DNA from: Larix kaempferi
Taxonomy: Eukaryota > Streptophyta > Pinopsida > Pinales > Pinaceae
Direction: 5' to 3'
Assembly: GCA_027924585.1 (NCBI GenBank)
Contig: BSBM01001719.1
Location: 31,540,001-31,604,000 of the forward strand
DNA: 64,000 nucleotides
The first letter of the stretch is position 1. Each line of letters begins with the position of its first letter. The position numbers and the translations under genes were made by a program. Below the pieces are notes generated by a model. The model did no database searches. It was given only the letters and a program-made list of their open reading frames with translations, and had not been told where the DNA came from. Positions 21,420 through 33,420 of this stretch are shown here, one piece after another.

Positions 21420-23239
21420 TCCCAGCTTGTTAAGCCCTAGAATTGTGTTCTATTTGTTAATATGACTATGGACATATGCTCATTTGTTTGATGATGTGAT
21501 TATGGACTTTGGAATTATTATTAATTGTTAATGTTGTTGTTGTTATTATTGTCATTATTGTTCTCTTTGAATGATTGTTGTTATTTAATTGGATAAACAA
21601 CTGCCTAAGCAAAGGAAACTAAAAGAGTATGGGAGACCATGGATCTCATGGAGTGAGGGGGAATGGGGGACATCCCTATCACCTTATAGATTTTTTTTGG
21701 ATGGTATTACTCCATCCTATTTCATTTTGTGCCTTGGTGAATATAATAGCATTGGTCACCCAAACATTGTACAACGGAACCCAATTTCAATTTTTATGAA
21801 CTCGAGAGTTATTATTGCACCTTATACATACTTTAGTGGGACCCTCTTTCCTAGTGCGCAAACATTGGGAGAAATTCCCTCCTATTTATGTGTTTTTGTA
21901 TTTTATGAGCCCTCTCCTTAGATTCTAGGAGTTGTAAGCTAGAATTTATCCTTAACCTCTTCAATTTGTGCCTCCATCTCCATAAGTGTGCCCCACTCCC
22001 CCATTCATCCCTATTTTGTGCTTACATGATATGTATGACCCTATTGGATCCCCTCTCTCACCAAATTCATGCTACTTCAAATTTTGTAACCCCCCTTATC
22101 CATTAGTGCGCCTCCTTGTGTTCTTCATGGCTCCATTCCTTGGCTTTTGGTAACTCCTCCTCATGGTGCTAATATGAGAAAGGGAATATCCTAACTAGGC
22201 CACCACTGCACTAATTTGAGTCATGTTTCCATGATGAATCCCAACCACACTCAAACCCATTCTAGCTGGCCACCTTGGGTTCTAATTTCCCTCCTTAATC
22301 TATTTATACATGTACTCTCTCCTTGTTGAAGCTAATCTTGAGCCTTGGATCACTTGTCTTGTGTTATCTCACCATGTTGGGAATATTGTTAGTATTGAGA
22401 GTGTGTTGAGACTTAGAGTAAGTCTAGTAATTCCCTCTACTTCCATGACATCACTCTACTAGACTAGGTTCTTGTACAGGAAGCTAGGAAATGGGTGGTG
22501 AGAGGAGTCACTTCCCATAGGCAGTGGAGACAGACAAGAAAGTAGTAGTGGCAAGCATTGTGGTTCTCGGAATATGTAGTTCCGATAGTTTCTAGAATAA
22601 GTGTGCCTCTACTTGTGGATCCATAGTCTCATCTCGGGGGTGACCTGCTCAAGCGAGGAAGGCTTAACTGTGTCTATGGCTAGGAGGAAATTTTTCCTGT
22701 TACAGCCAGTTGCCCTTATTTTGAGATAAGTATATCTCTTATGTTTTGTTTCTATTACTTTATTGTATTTGGTATATGTGCAATAGTGGTCGAATTGGTT
22801 TTCTGCATGTTCATGTATTGAATTCCATGTTCTATATGAAGGAAGGATGAATTTCATATAATATGTTGCTACTCTCCTTACCTTCCTTCTTTCTTCTTTC
22901 TCTTATTCAGAAATTTGTAGTTTTGGCTCGATGATATTGGGAGGGGCGCAACCATAGCTTCTGGTTCATCAATTTTTTATAATTTATGAGTCATGAGACC
23001 TATTCCATTGTGTCCGGAGCATCGTTTCCATTAAGTACCACCTTTTTATTCATCAAAAAAGCTTTCCAGATGACCAAGATATGCATGTTTTGGTCCGACA
23101 AATTTTGTGGTGCTAAGATGAGCGCACCAACTGTTAGATTGGAAATTTTATGTGCATGGATATGATCATGTTTGCATATCTGAGTTTGAATAATGTAATC
23201 TGAATGTAATATTTATTTATGGTTGGGGGTATACAACCA
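21413..23239 (+). repeat. Diverged, oppositely oriented LTR of the G3 superfamily
   Basis: From TGTTACATCCC at 21413 this stretch resembles the reverse complement of the G3a LTR in patches and in the same order: ATGGGAGACCATGG near 21627, GACAAGAAAGTAGTAG near 22530, CTTGTGGATCC...GGGGGTGACC near 22612-22645, and CAGTTGCCCTTATTTTGAG near 22705. So it is a plus-strand, older LTR copy starting head-to-head with G3a. Homology is clear to about 22770. From there to 23239 I see nothing recognisable. The short ORFs are not credible genes. Confidence 0.5.
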
Positions 23240-24581
23240 TAAAACAAAATAATAATACTTATATCTCAAAATGGCAATTGGCATCAACAGTGCCACGTTC
23301 CACCCTGCCATAGACATACCAAGTTCTGCATATTGCAACTTGAGCAATCACCCCTGAGTTGCAGCCGTGAGTCCACAAGAAAGGCACTTTCAATTCTTTC
23401 TCAGAAACTCCTCTTCTGAGAAAATAAATAGAAAATTTTTCCCAGCTACTACTTTCTCGTCCGTTCTCCATTGCCTATGGGGTATGACCTAACTCGCCAA
23501 TCATGTTTCTTGGCTTCCTATGCGAGAAACCTGGACTAGTAGATCTATCAGGGAAAACATCAACTACAAAACAACATAGACTTGGCAAAGAATATGTGTG
23601 TAGAACAAAACATAACAATCTTTCCATATACACAACACAAAACATAACATGCTTTCGACATACATAACATAACAGATTAACACATCCCAACACAGGCTTG
23701 TCCAAGCATGCCCTCCCCTTCCCAAGAGATAAAACATGGTTTTATCAACAAAATAGGCCAATTCCCCTTCAATAGAGGCATAATAGGGTTAATTTGAAAT
23801 AAAGAGGAGAAATTCCCCAAATTCCCAAGAAGGACCATTCAAATTCCTCATGGCTAATTTCACACAAATTCGTGAAGATAAATTATAATAGGTAGAGAGA
23901 GAGGAGTTACAAAATCAAGAGGGGTCATACTTTTGCATGCACAATCCAATAGAAGTGTATGAGAGAAACAAGTATCCAAAGTGGTATAAAATATTCAAGA
24001 GGGGCACATAATCCATGTGAGAGGTTACACAAAAGATACATTTTCCAAGAGTAGCAAAATAATAATGACGGGAGTTACACTTGAGGAGTTGGAGGCTAAA
24101 TTCAATTTTGTGGAAATTAATTGGCTGAATAACATCAAATATGCTCCAATAAATAATATTTGGGTTTAATATTCAAGTGTTTGGGTAAGAAACAACTCAT
24201 AGAGCCACTAGGGGTACAATAGAATTCAAGTTTTAATACAAATCAAAATTTAGGAAATACGAAGAAAATGCAAATCCCGACACTTATATTTTCGATGGGT
24301 CTAAGGCACTCAAAACATCATGAAATAGGGTTTGGGAAAAGAAAAATAATAATTTACTAGGAAAATAACATTCTCGACACCCTTTCGCCCTCGCTTGTGG
24401 AATTCATGGCCTCCCATTCTCGTTAGTGGTCCATGTTGAGCCAGTTATTTTATTGATTTCATGGTCGTCCACGACCATAATAATGCCTAAATACCAATGT
24501 CGAGGCACCTAGTGCCATATTAATAAACACATATCAATATTTCACATATGTCCACAGAATTAACACACTAGGGGTATTACA
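23240..24581 (-). repeat. G3b 3' LTR, truncated
   Basis: Close match to about 20080-21419 of G3a, ending in GGGGTATTACA at 24581. The element-sense 3' part (about 580 bp in G3a) is missing on the left. A polypurine tract lies directly to the right, so this is a 3' LTR of another minus-strand copy. Confidence 0.7.
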
Positions 24582-25307
24582 TCCCATCCCCCTTAAAACA
24601 ATGCATCGTCCTCGACGCACACTTAATACATACATGCCTTTACAAAATTTCAAAATAATGAAGGTATGCCTTTCTCATAACATCTTCTAGCTTCCATGCA
24701 TTCTTCCATCATTTAATTTATGTCTGTCTCCACTGCCAATGAGATGTGACTACTCTCACCATACCATACTTGGATATTGTGTGAGAACCTGGATAAGTAA
24801 TGATCTAGAGGAATCAACAATATCTTGTCCCTTCAGGTTGTTCCGGAAAATCCCCCTTCCGGTTCCACCTGAATCACATTCCATTTGATCACATGGTTAG
24901 CATTAGGTTTATATTTATTTTCAACAAAGGTACGTGAAATACATTATGCAATTTAACTATTGGATCATCATCATTTCCTGATTAACACCATCACATATAC
25001 GCACAGATCATAATCATATGACCATTTAACCATATGTATACACATAGCTCACCTGCATCAACATGTTAGTTCCAAGCACATCACAATAATATAAACAAGT
25101 GTTAATGAATGCAATTTTGAGCATTGCACATACATATTCTAATTAACATGGAAGGAAATATGGCTTACATTTACATCATTTGTAGGATCTATATCTGAAC
25201 AAGACCTTTACCACATCACGAGAACACACATAAAAGTACTTGAATTATTAAGGCAATTGGATTTGTAAGTTCCATGATCCACCCAACTATAGGCACTTAT
25301 CTGACAT
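24582..25307 (-). pseudogene. G3b polypurine tract and chromodomain remnant
   Basis: 24582-24594 reads AAGGGGGATGGGA on the minus strand, a polypurine tract abutting the LTR. Beyond it, 24595 to about 24960 aligns in patches with the chromodomain end of G2 pol (26941-27246): GCATCGTCCTCGACGC with GCATTGTCCTCAGTGC, and GGTTCCACCTGAATCAC with GGTTCCACCTGTATCAC. No open frame survives. From about 24960 to 25307 the sequence is AT-rich with nothing clear. G2 landed at 25308. Confidence 0.55.
25303..25307. repeat. Left target-site duplication of G2 (GACAT)
   Basis: GACAT left of G2 and AACAT at 36348-36352 on the right match at four of five bases. This is consistent with a 5-bp duplication that has since mutated. 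Confidence 0.55.
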
Positions 25308-26927
25308 TGTAACGTCCCCTCCTATCATACCAGCATGATAGAGAAGATCGTGATACTAAATCCAGTCATCTAGCCCCATGAACTTTTAACTAAACATTCA
25401 CATAATATAAAAGTCATATGGGATGTATGATTATAAGAAAAAAACACAGCGGAATAATATCAATAACACATCCATCGTACATTCAAGATATTCATCAAAT
25501 AATAATTGTAGAGTTAACACAAGAGAATACTTATCTTAACAAAGTAGTCCCAAGCAACTGGCTATACAACTGCAACGTTCCACCCAACCATAGGCCAGTT
25601 GTGCTTATCAACCTCTTGGTACAACTGCCACCCCCGAGTTGGGCATGATCTCTACAAGGGACCAGGAAACAACAGACGCACACATAGCCAAGCATAAACC
25701 AAGATGAACCAAGCCAATCTACAATTGGGTTTATCAGGATGCTAGGAAATGGAAAGGAAGAATTGCTAAGCTAGTGAGCTCAACCACAGAGCTATGGATA
25801 CCTCTACAAGATCTATTCAGCTTGGCACTCACAATGCCTACACACCCAACACAAGGAAGTATTCTCTTCACTGCCACACAGTCCCTCAAGCCATACCTTC
25901 CTTTCTAGTGCTCTCAGGGTGTGCATAGAAAAGTAGCCAAAGCCCTCTTGATCTTCTTGAGAGGTTACTCCCTCCACTAGGTTTATCAAGCCAATTATGT
26001 CCACTACCAGTCCAAGTTTCTTTCTCACAGGTTCAAATCAAAACCGGGATGCACATAACAGTAGAAGTATAAGTGTTGGGCATAAAGAAACGTTTTTACA
26101 GTGAGATGCCCAAAGATGGGGTTTTCATTAGCTTCATAAAAACGTGGGAAACCTAAAAACGAAACTAGAAGCTGGGGAACAACCCTGGGAAGCCAAATCC
26201 GTTTTTAGGAAAACATCTATGGACATTCTGGGGCAAACACGGCCTCCATAACAGTCCCAAATCGTGGCCCTTCTCTCCCAGATGTTGTCCAATGCAAAAA
26301 CGAGCTCCCAGGCATGGAAAATGTAGGGAAAATGGTGAAAAACGTGATGGGAAAAGGCCCAGTAGTTCAAAATGTGTGAGAGAGCAAAGACTATGGGTTC
26401 AGAATGGCTTTGGGCACCATTTCGTGGGTGTTTTCTTTCCCAAGGAGACAAAATATGATTTCCCAGGTTGATGGCTTGCCCATGCACGAAATTGGCTGCC
26501 ATAACTCTTCATTCCCAAGGCATTAACTGCCTCAACCAACTCTTGGAAGAATTAATGATTGGGTCCATAACCCAAAATGGGTAGTTGAAGGTTTATGGGT
26601 TTTCTCATTGACACATGGATTAACACCATTGGATCAAGGGTTTGAATAATTTCCCTCCCTATTCCTTGTAGGATCATGCCCCCATCTCTTTGTTGCATTG
26701 CATAGCTAGTTGTGGGTATTTTTCATTAAAATTCGTATTTACATGATATCTTATTTACATTGTGCCTATCTAGCACAAGAACCATAGGCATCTATTTTTT
26801 TAATTGTCAATACATGAAACGCTAAATCAATGGTGGGACCTTGTCCTTGAGCTCCTCACCATTATTAAATTACAATATTTACATCATTTACGATTTAATA
26901 CAAAGGGGGTCAAATGGGGACATTACA
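25308..26927 (-). repeat. G2 3' LTR (left copy)
   Basis: Bounded by TGTAACGTCCCC on the left and GGGGACATTACA on the right (plus-strand reading). It matches 32699-33420 plus 35449-36347. Short ORFs within it, such as 25813-26028, occur in both LTRs but have no recognisable domain. Confidence 0.9.
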
Positions 26928-26940
26928 TTCCCCTCCCCTT
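26928..26940 (-). other. G2 polypurine tract
   Basis: The minus strand reads AAGGGGAGGGGAA immediately before the 3' LTR, a classic plus-strand primer. Confidence 0.8.
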
Positions 26941-26955
26941 ACATTAGCATTGTCC

Positions 26956-28473
26956 TCAGTGCTCATCAAAATTGAACAAAAATGGATATGCCACCCTCAT
27001 GGCATCCTCCAGCTCCCATGTAGCCTCATCGGGACCGTAGTGCTTCCATTGCACCTTTACCTGTCCGATGGCTCGGTTCCGGAGCAATGTTACCTTCTTG
27101 TCTAGGATGCGCATTGGATCGGTTTGGAACTCTCCCTCGGGTTCCACCTGTATCACAGCCCAATTGATCACATGGCTAGGATCATGTACATATTTCTTAA
27201 GCAAAGAGACATGAAAAAAATTATGAGCTTTAGTGCTAGCAGGCAATGCAAGTCTATATGCAACTGGTCCTATGCTTTAAAGCACTTCAAATGGCCCACA
27301 ATATCTAGGTGATAGCTTGGCACAACTTCCAAGCTTCAAGGAACTCTTCCTTGATCTCACTCTAAGATACACATGATCCACAACACTGAATTCCCTATGG
27401 ATCCTATGCTTATCTGCATAGCTTTTCTGTCTATCCTGGGTTGTTTTTAAATTTTGTCGGATCTTTGCAACTTCTTGTTCCATTTCCTTAAGCAATTCTG
27501 GTCCAAGTACAATTCTGTTCACTGGATTGTCCCAAGTCACTGGTGTCCTACACCTTCTGCCGTACAAAGCCTCATAAGGACTCATTCCCAACGATGCTTG
27601 TTTCCCATTGTTATATCCAAATTCTACCAAGTGTAGATAATCCTCCCACTTGGATGGTTTATCCATTACATACATGCGGAGCATGTCTTCAAGCACCCGA
27701 TTTACTCTTTTTGTTTGCCCATCTGTTTGAGGATGGTATGTGGTACTAAAGCTTAGCTGTGTACCCAAATCTGCAAAGAGACCTTTCCAAAAATTGGAAG
27801 TGAACTTGGTATCCCTATCAGAAATTATTGCCTTAGGAAACCCATGTAATCTGAAAATTTCCTTCATGAAGATATTTGCAATGGCATCGGCTTTGTGTGT
27901 GGACTTAACCGGTATAAAATGTGCTTCCTTTGTTAACTTGTCCACCACAACCATAATGGAATCATGGTGTCTCACAGTCATTGGCAATCCTGTAATAAAA
28001 TCCATTGATATTACTTCCAATTTCCATTCTGGAATTGGCACTGGGAGCAATAAACCTGCTAGATGTTGGTGTTCACTCTTCGCCTGCTGACATTCCATGC
28101 ACTTAGAAATGTATTCAGCGACACCCTTCTTCATGCCTTGCTAGAAATAATATTTTCTTGCTGTAGCAATTGTTTTCTGATATCCTGGGTGACCAAAGTA
28201 TGGAGCTTTATGGATTTCATCCATAACAATTCTCCTCAAATCTGCCGCATTTGGAATATAGACTCTATTCTTATAAGTAAGAAGTCCTCCTTCTTCCAAA
28301 TGATTGCCTTCATACTTCTTTCCAAGGTCTTGCTGCTGCAATTCGTCCTTTATCTGCACGTATACTTCATCCTCAACAATATGGTTAACAATCTGCTGCT
28401 TCAAATCTGGTTGGCAAGTACTAAGCGCTGCCACATGCATTTCATGTACCTTCCTGCTGAGTGCATCAACCAC
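26956..28473 (-). pseudogene. G2 integrase and chromodomain (broken)
   Basis: The stretch begins in the linker after RNase H (28473) and reads the integrase zinc region with CMECQQAK (28090), then the core with DFITGLP and SDRDTKF. At the third catalytic site the frame reads YHPQTDGQTKRVNR (about 27710), with Lys where Glu is expected. The C-terminal part ends GPFEVL and is followed by an in-frame TAA at 27277-27279. The same frame then gives a chromodomain-like stretch (26956-27150) with VQWKHYGPDEATWELED. Another stop (TAG at 28141-28143) lies just before QGMKKG. The protein would insert the cDNA and bind marked histones. Here it is inactive. Confidence 0.88.
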
Positions 28474-29846
28474 CTTGTTTTATTTCCCTTTTATGTGTTT
28501 GATTTCAAAATCAAATTCACAAAAAAATTCCAACCATCTAGCCTGTCTAGCATTTAAAGTTGGTTGATCAAACAAATATTTCAGACCACAATGGTCTGTC
28601 CTTAACTCAAATTTTCTTCCCATTAAGTAATGCCTCCACATCTTTAAAGCATTACTATGGCTGCCAGTTCTATATCATGAGTAGCATAGTTCTTCTCATG
28701 CTCCTTCAACTTTCTTGACTCATAGCATATCATGTGGCTGTCTTGCATAAGAACTCCTCCAAGTCCTTGATTGCATGCATCGGTACATACCACAAAGTCT
28801 TTTTCTGGGTCTGCAATTTTTAAAATTGGTGCACTTGTAAGAAGATTCTTCAACCGTTGAAAACTTTCCTCACACCTTGGTGACCATTCAAACTTTATCC
28901 CCTTCTTTTGCAAAAAAGAGATCGGGTTTGCAACCTTGGAGAATCCTTCGATAAACCTCTTGTAGTAACCAGCAAGGCCCATAAAAGATCTCACATCAGT
29001 CACATTCCTTGGATTTGGCCAATTCATAAAGGCTTCAATCTTCTCAGGGTCTACAGATATTCCTTCGTCGGAGATGATGTGACCCAAATAATGAATTCTA
29101 TCTTTATAAAAGTCACATTTGCTCAACTTTGCATACATCTTATGCTCCCTTAGTAATTGCATTGTCATTCTCAAATGTTCTTCATGTTCTTCTTCATTCT
29201 TAGAATAGATGAGAATGTTGTCTAGGAATACAAGAACAAACTTGTCCAAATACTTGCTAAAAACATTATTCATGAGACACATGAATGTAGCTGGTGCATT
29301 TGTGAGACCGAATGGTACCACTACAAACTCATAGTGTCTATACCTTGTTCTAAAGGTTGTCTTATGAATATCCTCTTCTTTGATTCTTACCTGATGGTAA
29401 CTAGACCTCAAGTCAATTTTTGAAAATACCTTTGCTCCTCTCATTTGGTCAAAAAGGTCATCAATTCGGGGCAATGGGTATTTGTTCTTCAGAGTGACTT
29501 TGTTCAACTGCCTGTAGTCAATACATAACTGGAGTGTTCCATCTTTCTTTTTCACAAACAGAACAGGTGCTCCCCACAGGGACACACTTGGCCTAATATA
29601 TTTCTTCTCCAGCAGCTCTTGTAATTGCATTTTCAATTCTAGCAATTTCGGTGTACTCATCCTGTAGGGTGTCTTAGACACTGGTGCCGCTCCTGGCACA
29701 AGTTCAATTGTAAAGTCAATGTCTCTCTTTGGAGGGAGTCCTGGAATCTCATCAGGAAAAACATCCCTGAATTCTTGCAATACATGATAGTCTTCCAATT
29801 TAAGAGTTTCATTCTCTGTTGCCTCTAAAATGTGGGCTGCATACAA
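28474..29846 (-). pseudogene. G2 reverse transcriptase and RNase H (broken)
   Basis: About 400 codons read cleanly (29846-28644): RT with [23 protein letters not shown] and [12 protein letters not shown]. At the catalytic site it reads [10 protein letters not shown], Asn replacing the second Asp. RNase H follows with [14 protein letters not shown]. At about 28644 a stop and a one-frame shift interrupt RNase H; its remainder (MWRHYLMGRKFELRTDH, about 28640-28590) continues in another frame. The first codon after the stop at 29847-29849 is TTG, so there is no independent start. The segment was part of one Gag-Pol frame. Confidence 0.88.
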
Positions 29847-30371
29847 TTAGCACCCCTTCCTACAGAACTTCTTCAGCTGCATGGCTATAACCTGCCTAAT
29901 AGTAGTCACCTTGGGAATGCTTTTTACAACCCTTGGGTTTTCTTCTTCGTCCATGCATTCAAATGTCTTATTGTAGCAGTCAAGTTTAACCCTGTGTGCT
30001 TCTAACCAATCCATTCCAATGAGAATGTCATAGGAACCTAGTGGCAAAATATTTAGATCTGCATGAGTGAATAGCCCATCCATCTCTAGTGGACATTTCT
30101 CTACTATTTCACTAACTTTTCTCTTGGTTCCAGTGGCTAGTTGAACTAACCATGATTTACTATGCTTTAATTCCTTGAAAGCACAAATCTCAACAATTCT
30201 AGGAGTGACATAACTGTGAGTAGATCCAGGATCAATCAAAATACAAATAGATTGCTTAGAAATCTTACCTTCAACTTCAACCACAGTTGACTGATGATCT
30301 GTTTGGCGGTCGTCTAGTGCTGCATAGATTCTAGGGATTGTCCTCACCACTTGACCCACAGTTCCAGCTCC
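29847..30371 (-). pseudogene. G2 retropepsin-like protease segment
   Basis: About 170 codons in the same frame as gag and RT. It carries ILIDPGSTHSYV (about 30235), where the usual protease D-S/T-G triad reads D-P-G-S-T, and a downstream ILIGMDWLEAH motif. It is bounded by TAG at 30372-30374 and TAA at 29847-29849, both in frame. Together with the neighbouring stops they look like nonsense mutations in what was one polyprotein. Confidence 0.8.
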
Positions 30372-31623
30372 CTAGATGTTGTGAACTTGATTTGGATTCC
30401 CATTCCGATGTGGACAGTTCCTAAGCATGTGGCCTCCCCCACAACCCCAACATTGAAGTGGTTCTTTTGGTTCCTTTGGATCTCTTGGCTTGTCTCCCAT
30501 CATCCTAGTTGGCTTAGTCACAACCTTTGATGGTTTCCTTTGCTGATTCCGGAATTGAGGAAGCTTGAACCCCTTCTTCCTTTGATCAAAATTTTCATTT
30601 TTCCTATCCTTCCATGCCTTATGGAATTCTAGTTTGCTTTTGTTTTGATCAAAGCAATACTTGGCCTTTCTTATGGCCTCCTCTAGAGTTCGAGGTTCAT
30701 CAAACTCAATTCTGTCTTTATACGACTGGGGAAGTCCACTTAGGAAACGCTGAATTTTCACCTTATCATCTCGAATGTACTTGACATACCTCAGCAGCTC
30801 CAAGAACTTGTTTGCATATTCTTCCATGGTCAATTGTCCCAATCTCAGCTCATGGAACTCTTTGATCTTATCCATAGTACCTATTAGAGAGGTACTTCTA
30901 CTTGAAGTATTTCTTGAACTGCTTCGACACAATCCTCCTTTCGTTGATCTTCTTCACTTGCCTGATGTGTTCCCACCATATAGATGCTCTTCCATTCAAG
31001 TTGAAGATGGCTATCGTTGCCTTCATATTTCGCGAGTAGTCTTGGACTTGGAAATACTTTCTCATCCCAAGAAGCCAAGCTTCAGCTTCTTGACCAGACT
31101 TTATCTCTCCATCAAATGTAGGAGGTTTCGCCTTCTTAAATTCCCCATGTGAATTGTTCTTGTAGTGCTTCTTCCTCTTTCTTCTGCGGGATGAAGAGCT
31201 TGAACCCTCAATGGATTCTTCAGAATCAGATGATTCATTAGAAGAGATTTCTGGAGTATATGTTCTGTCTGTAGAAACACTTTTTGGGCTACTGGCCCGC
31301 TTGCGGGAATTCCTCCTAGAACTACTCCCACCCCTTTCTAGATTTGATGTCTGATGCCCAGAGTTTATTTTCCTTTGGATGTCTGTCAAACTCTGTAGCA
31401 TGGTTGCATTCAACTGATTTTGTTCTTCCTGAACTTTAATCATCCTTTCGTTGTCTTCTCTACAGCTTTGCAACTCCACCCTTAGGCTTCTCATGGTGGC
31501 TGCAATACCTGGAGGAGTCTCTTGATTTCTTCTCCCATTAGATTCCATTTCAGCATTTTCAACATGTATGTTCTCCCCCATGGCATCTGTCTCAGGCTCA
31601 TAGGGATCCTGTGCATCATCCAT
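30372..31623 (-). pseudogene. G2 Gag (frameshifted)
   Basis: The first ATG (31621-31623) opens MDDAQDPYEPE. An acidic and Ser-rich N-terminus follows, then the capsid region with FDGEIKSGQEAEAWL and RASIWWEHIRQV. Around 30900-30930 the frame shifts, and the rest of Gag continues with FHELRLGQLTMEEYANKF and FLSGLP. The zinc knuckle CWGCGGGHMLRNC (about 30430) has the CX2CX3HX4C spacing common in chromoviruses. Gag would bind and package the element RNA. The shift prevents a full product. Confidence 0.85.
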
Positions 31624-32683
31624 AATGTTGATTTTCTTGGCCCAACCAAGATCCAAAACTTTCTAACTGTACTATCTAGAGTGCTACCCTGATGTAACTG
31701 TGATTCTGCAAAATGTGTTCATCCACCAATTGTTAGCTGCATTATATTCTCAAAATTCATAACTTACTTTCATGCACGTGAGAAAAGGTTATATGGACAA
31801 TTTGTCAAATCATAGAATTTTCTCACAATCGACATATGAGGGGGACAAAGGGGGTCAAGGGGGCTTTCCCCCTTGTGGCTCGCCACTGCAGGGCGGGTCG
31901 AGGGCAGCGCCCTCCTTTTTTTTTTTTTTACAAATCATGCTGCCATTGCGGGGCGGTTCACCGAACGCTTCCACAATTGCGGAGCAATTCACCGAATGCT
32001 TCCGCAGTTGCAGAGCCATTCGTGGAATGCTTCCGCAGTTGCAGAGCCATTCACGGAATGCTTTCGCAGTTTCGGAAGACACTGGGAAATTCTTTCCGCA
32101 GTTTCGGGGTGGTTCGCGGAACTCTTCCACAATTGCGGGAAGATTCGTGGAACTCTTCCACAATTGCGGGAAGATTCGTCGAACTCTTCCGCAGTTGCAG
32201 GAAGATTAGCGGAACTCTTCCGCAATTGCGGGAAGGTTAGCTGAACTCTTTGGCAATTGCAAGAAGATTCATGGAACTCTTCCGCAATTTCGGAAGACAT
32301 TTCGGAATTCCTTCCGCAGTTGTGGGTCGATTCGCGGAACTCTTCTGCAATTTTGGAAGAGAATTCCCTCCGAAAATTTCCATTCGACGCCGAACACTTG
32401 GAAAATTTTTCCACTGTTTCAGAGCAGTTCGCCGAATTCTTCCGCGTTACGGAACAACTCGCAGAATCCTTCCGCAGTTTTGGGAGAGAATTCCTTCTGC
32501 AATTTCGGAAGAGAATTCCTTCCACAATTTCGGAAGAGAATTCCTTCCGCAATTTCGGGCAGAACTCATAGAAACTTAGAAAAATTTTGAAAATTTTCTT
32601 AACTCTCAGTGCTGAGCAAGAAGCATACTTACCTCTGCACCTATGATAGGTAGCCCCATAAAGGCCCAATGCTGCAACCAGTA
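31624..32683 (-). repeat. G2 5' leader with palindromic 31-bp tandem repeats
   Basis: Non-coding leader. From about 31961 to 32305 it consists of roughly ten 31-bp units of the form GGAACTCTTCCGCAATTGCG followed by GGAAGATTCGT. Each unit is centred on a palindrome, CCGCAATTGCGG in the best copies. From about 32475 to 32565 a second set has 25-bp units (GAGAATTCCTTCCRCAATTT core). A G/C-rich stretch and T-run precede at 31835-31935. The several ORFs that cross the array on both strands (for example 31989-32696) come from the repeat period, which is not a multiple of three. Confidence 0.85.
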
Positions 32684-32695
32684 GCTCTAATACCA
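32684..32695 (-). other. G2 primer-binding site
   Basis: The minus strand reads TGGTATTAGAGC three bases from the 5' LTR, one base off the tRNA-iMet type site. Confidence 0.75.
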
Positions 32696-32698
32696 AAA

Positions 32699-33420
32699 TG
32701 TAACGTCCCCTCCTATCATACCGGCATGATAGAGAGGATCTTGATACTAAATCCGGGCATCTAGCCCCATGAACTTTTAACTAAGCATTCACATAATATA
32801 AAAGTCATATGGGATGCATGATTATAAGAAAAAAACACAGCGGAATAATATCAATAACACATCCATCATACATTCAATATATTCATCAAATAATAATTGC
32901 GGAGTTAACACAAGAGAATACTTATCTTAACAAAGTAGTCCCAAGCAACTGGCTATGCAACTGCAACATTCCACCCAACCATAGGCCAGTTGTGCTTATC
33001 AACCTCTTGGTACAACTGCCACCCCGAGCTGGGCATGATCTCTACAAGGGAACAGGGAATAGTAGACTCACACATAGCCAAGCATACACCAAGATGAGCC
33101 AAGCCAATCTACAATTGGGTTTATCACGCTGCTAGGGAATGGAAAGGAATAATTGCTAAGCTAGTGAGCTCAACCACAGAGCTATGGATGCCTCTACAAG
33201 AATTATTCATCTTGGCACTCACAATTCCTACAGACCCAACATAAGGAAGTATTCTCTTCACTGCCACACAATCCCTCAAGCCATACCTTCCTTTCTAGTG
33301 CTCTCAGGGTGTGCATAGAAAAGTAGCCAAAGCCCTCTTGATCTTCTTGAGAGGTTACTCCCTCCATTAGGTTTATCAAGCCAATTCTGTCCATTACCAG
33401 TCCAAGTTTCTTGCTCACAG
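32699..33420 (-). repeat. G2 5' LTR (right copy), first part
   Basis: Matches 25308-26030 of the left LTR. It is interrupted at 33421 by the solo LTR E1. The last five bases, CACAG (33416-33420), are the left target duplication of E1. Confidence 0.9.

Noticed and set aside
21589-21921. A 110-codon ORF as a possible host gene
   Set aside because: It lies in a diverged LTR-like stretch, shows no domain, and part of it aligns with non-coding G3 LTR sequence.
31961-32305. A possible CRISPR array
   Set aside because: The units are directly adjacent with no unique spacers, lie in a plant retrotransposon leader, and have no cas genes nearby.
31836-32696. Overlapping ORFs up to 235 codons on both strands in the G2 leader
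   Set aside because: They arise from the 31-bp repeat, which shifts through all frames. The repetitive Phe-Arg-Asn-Cys-Gly patterns have no domain.
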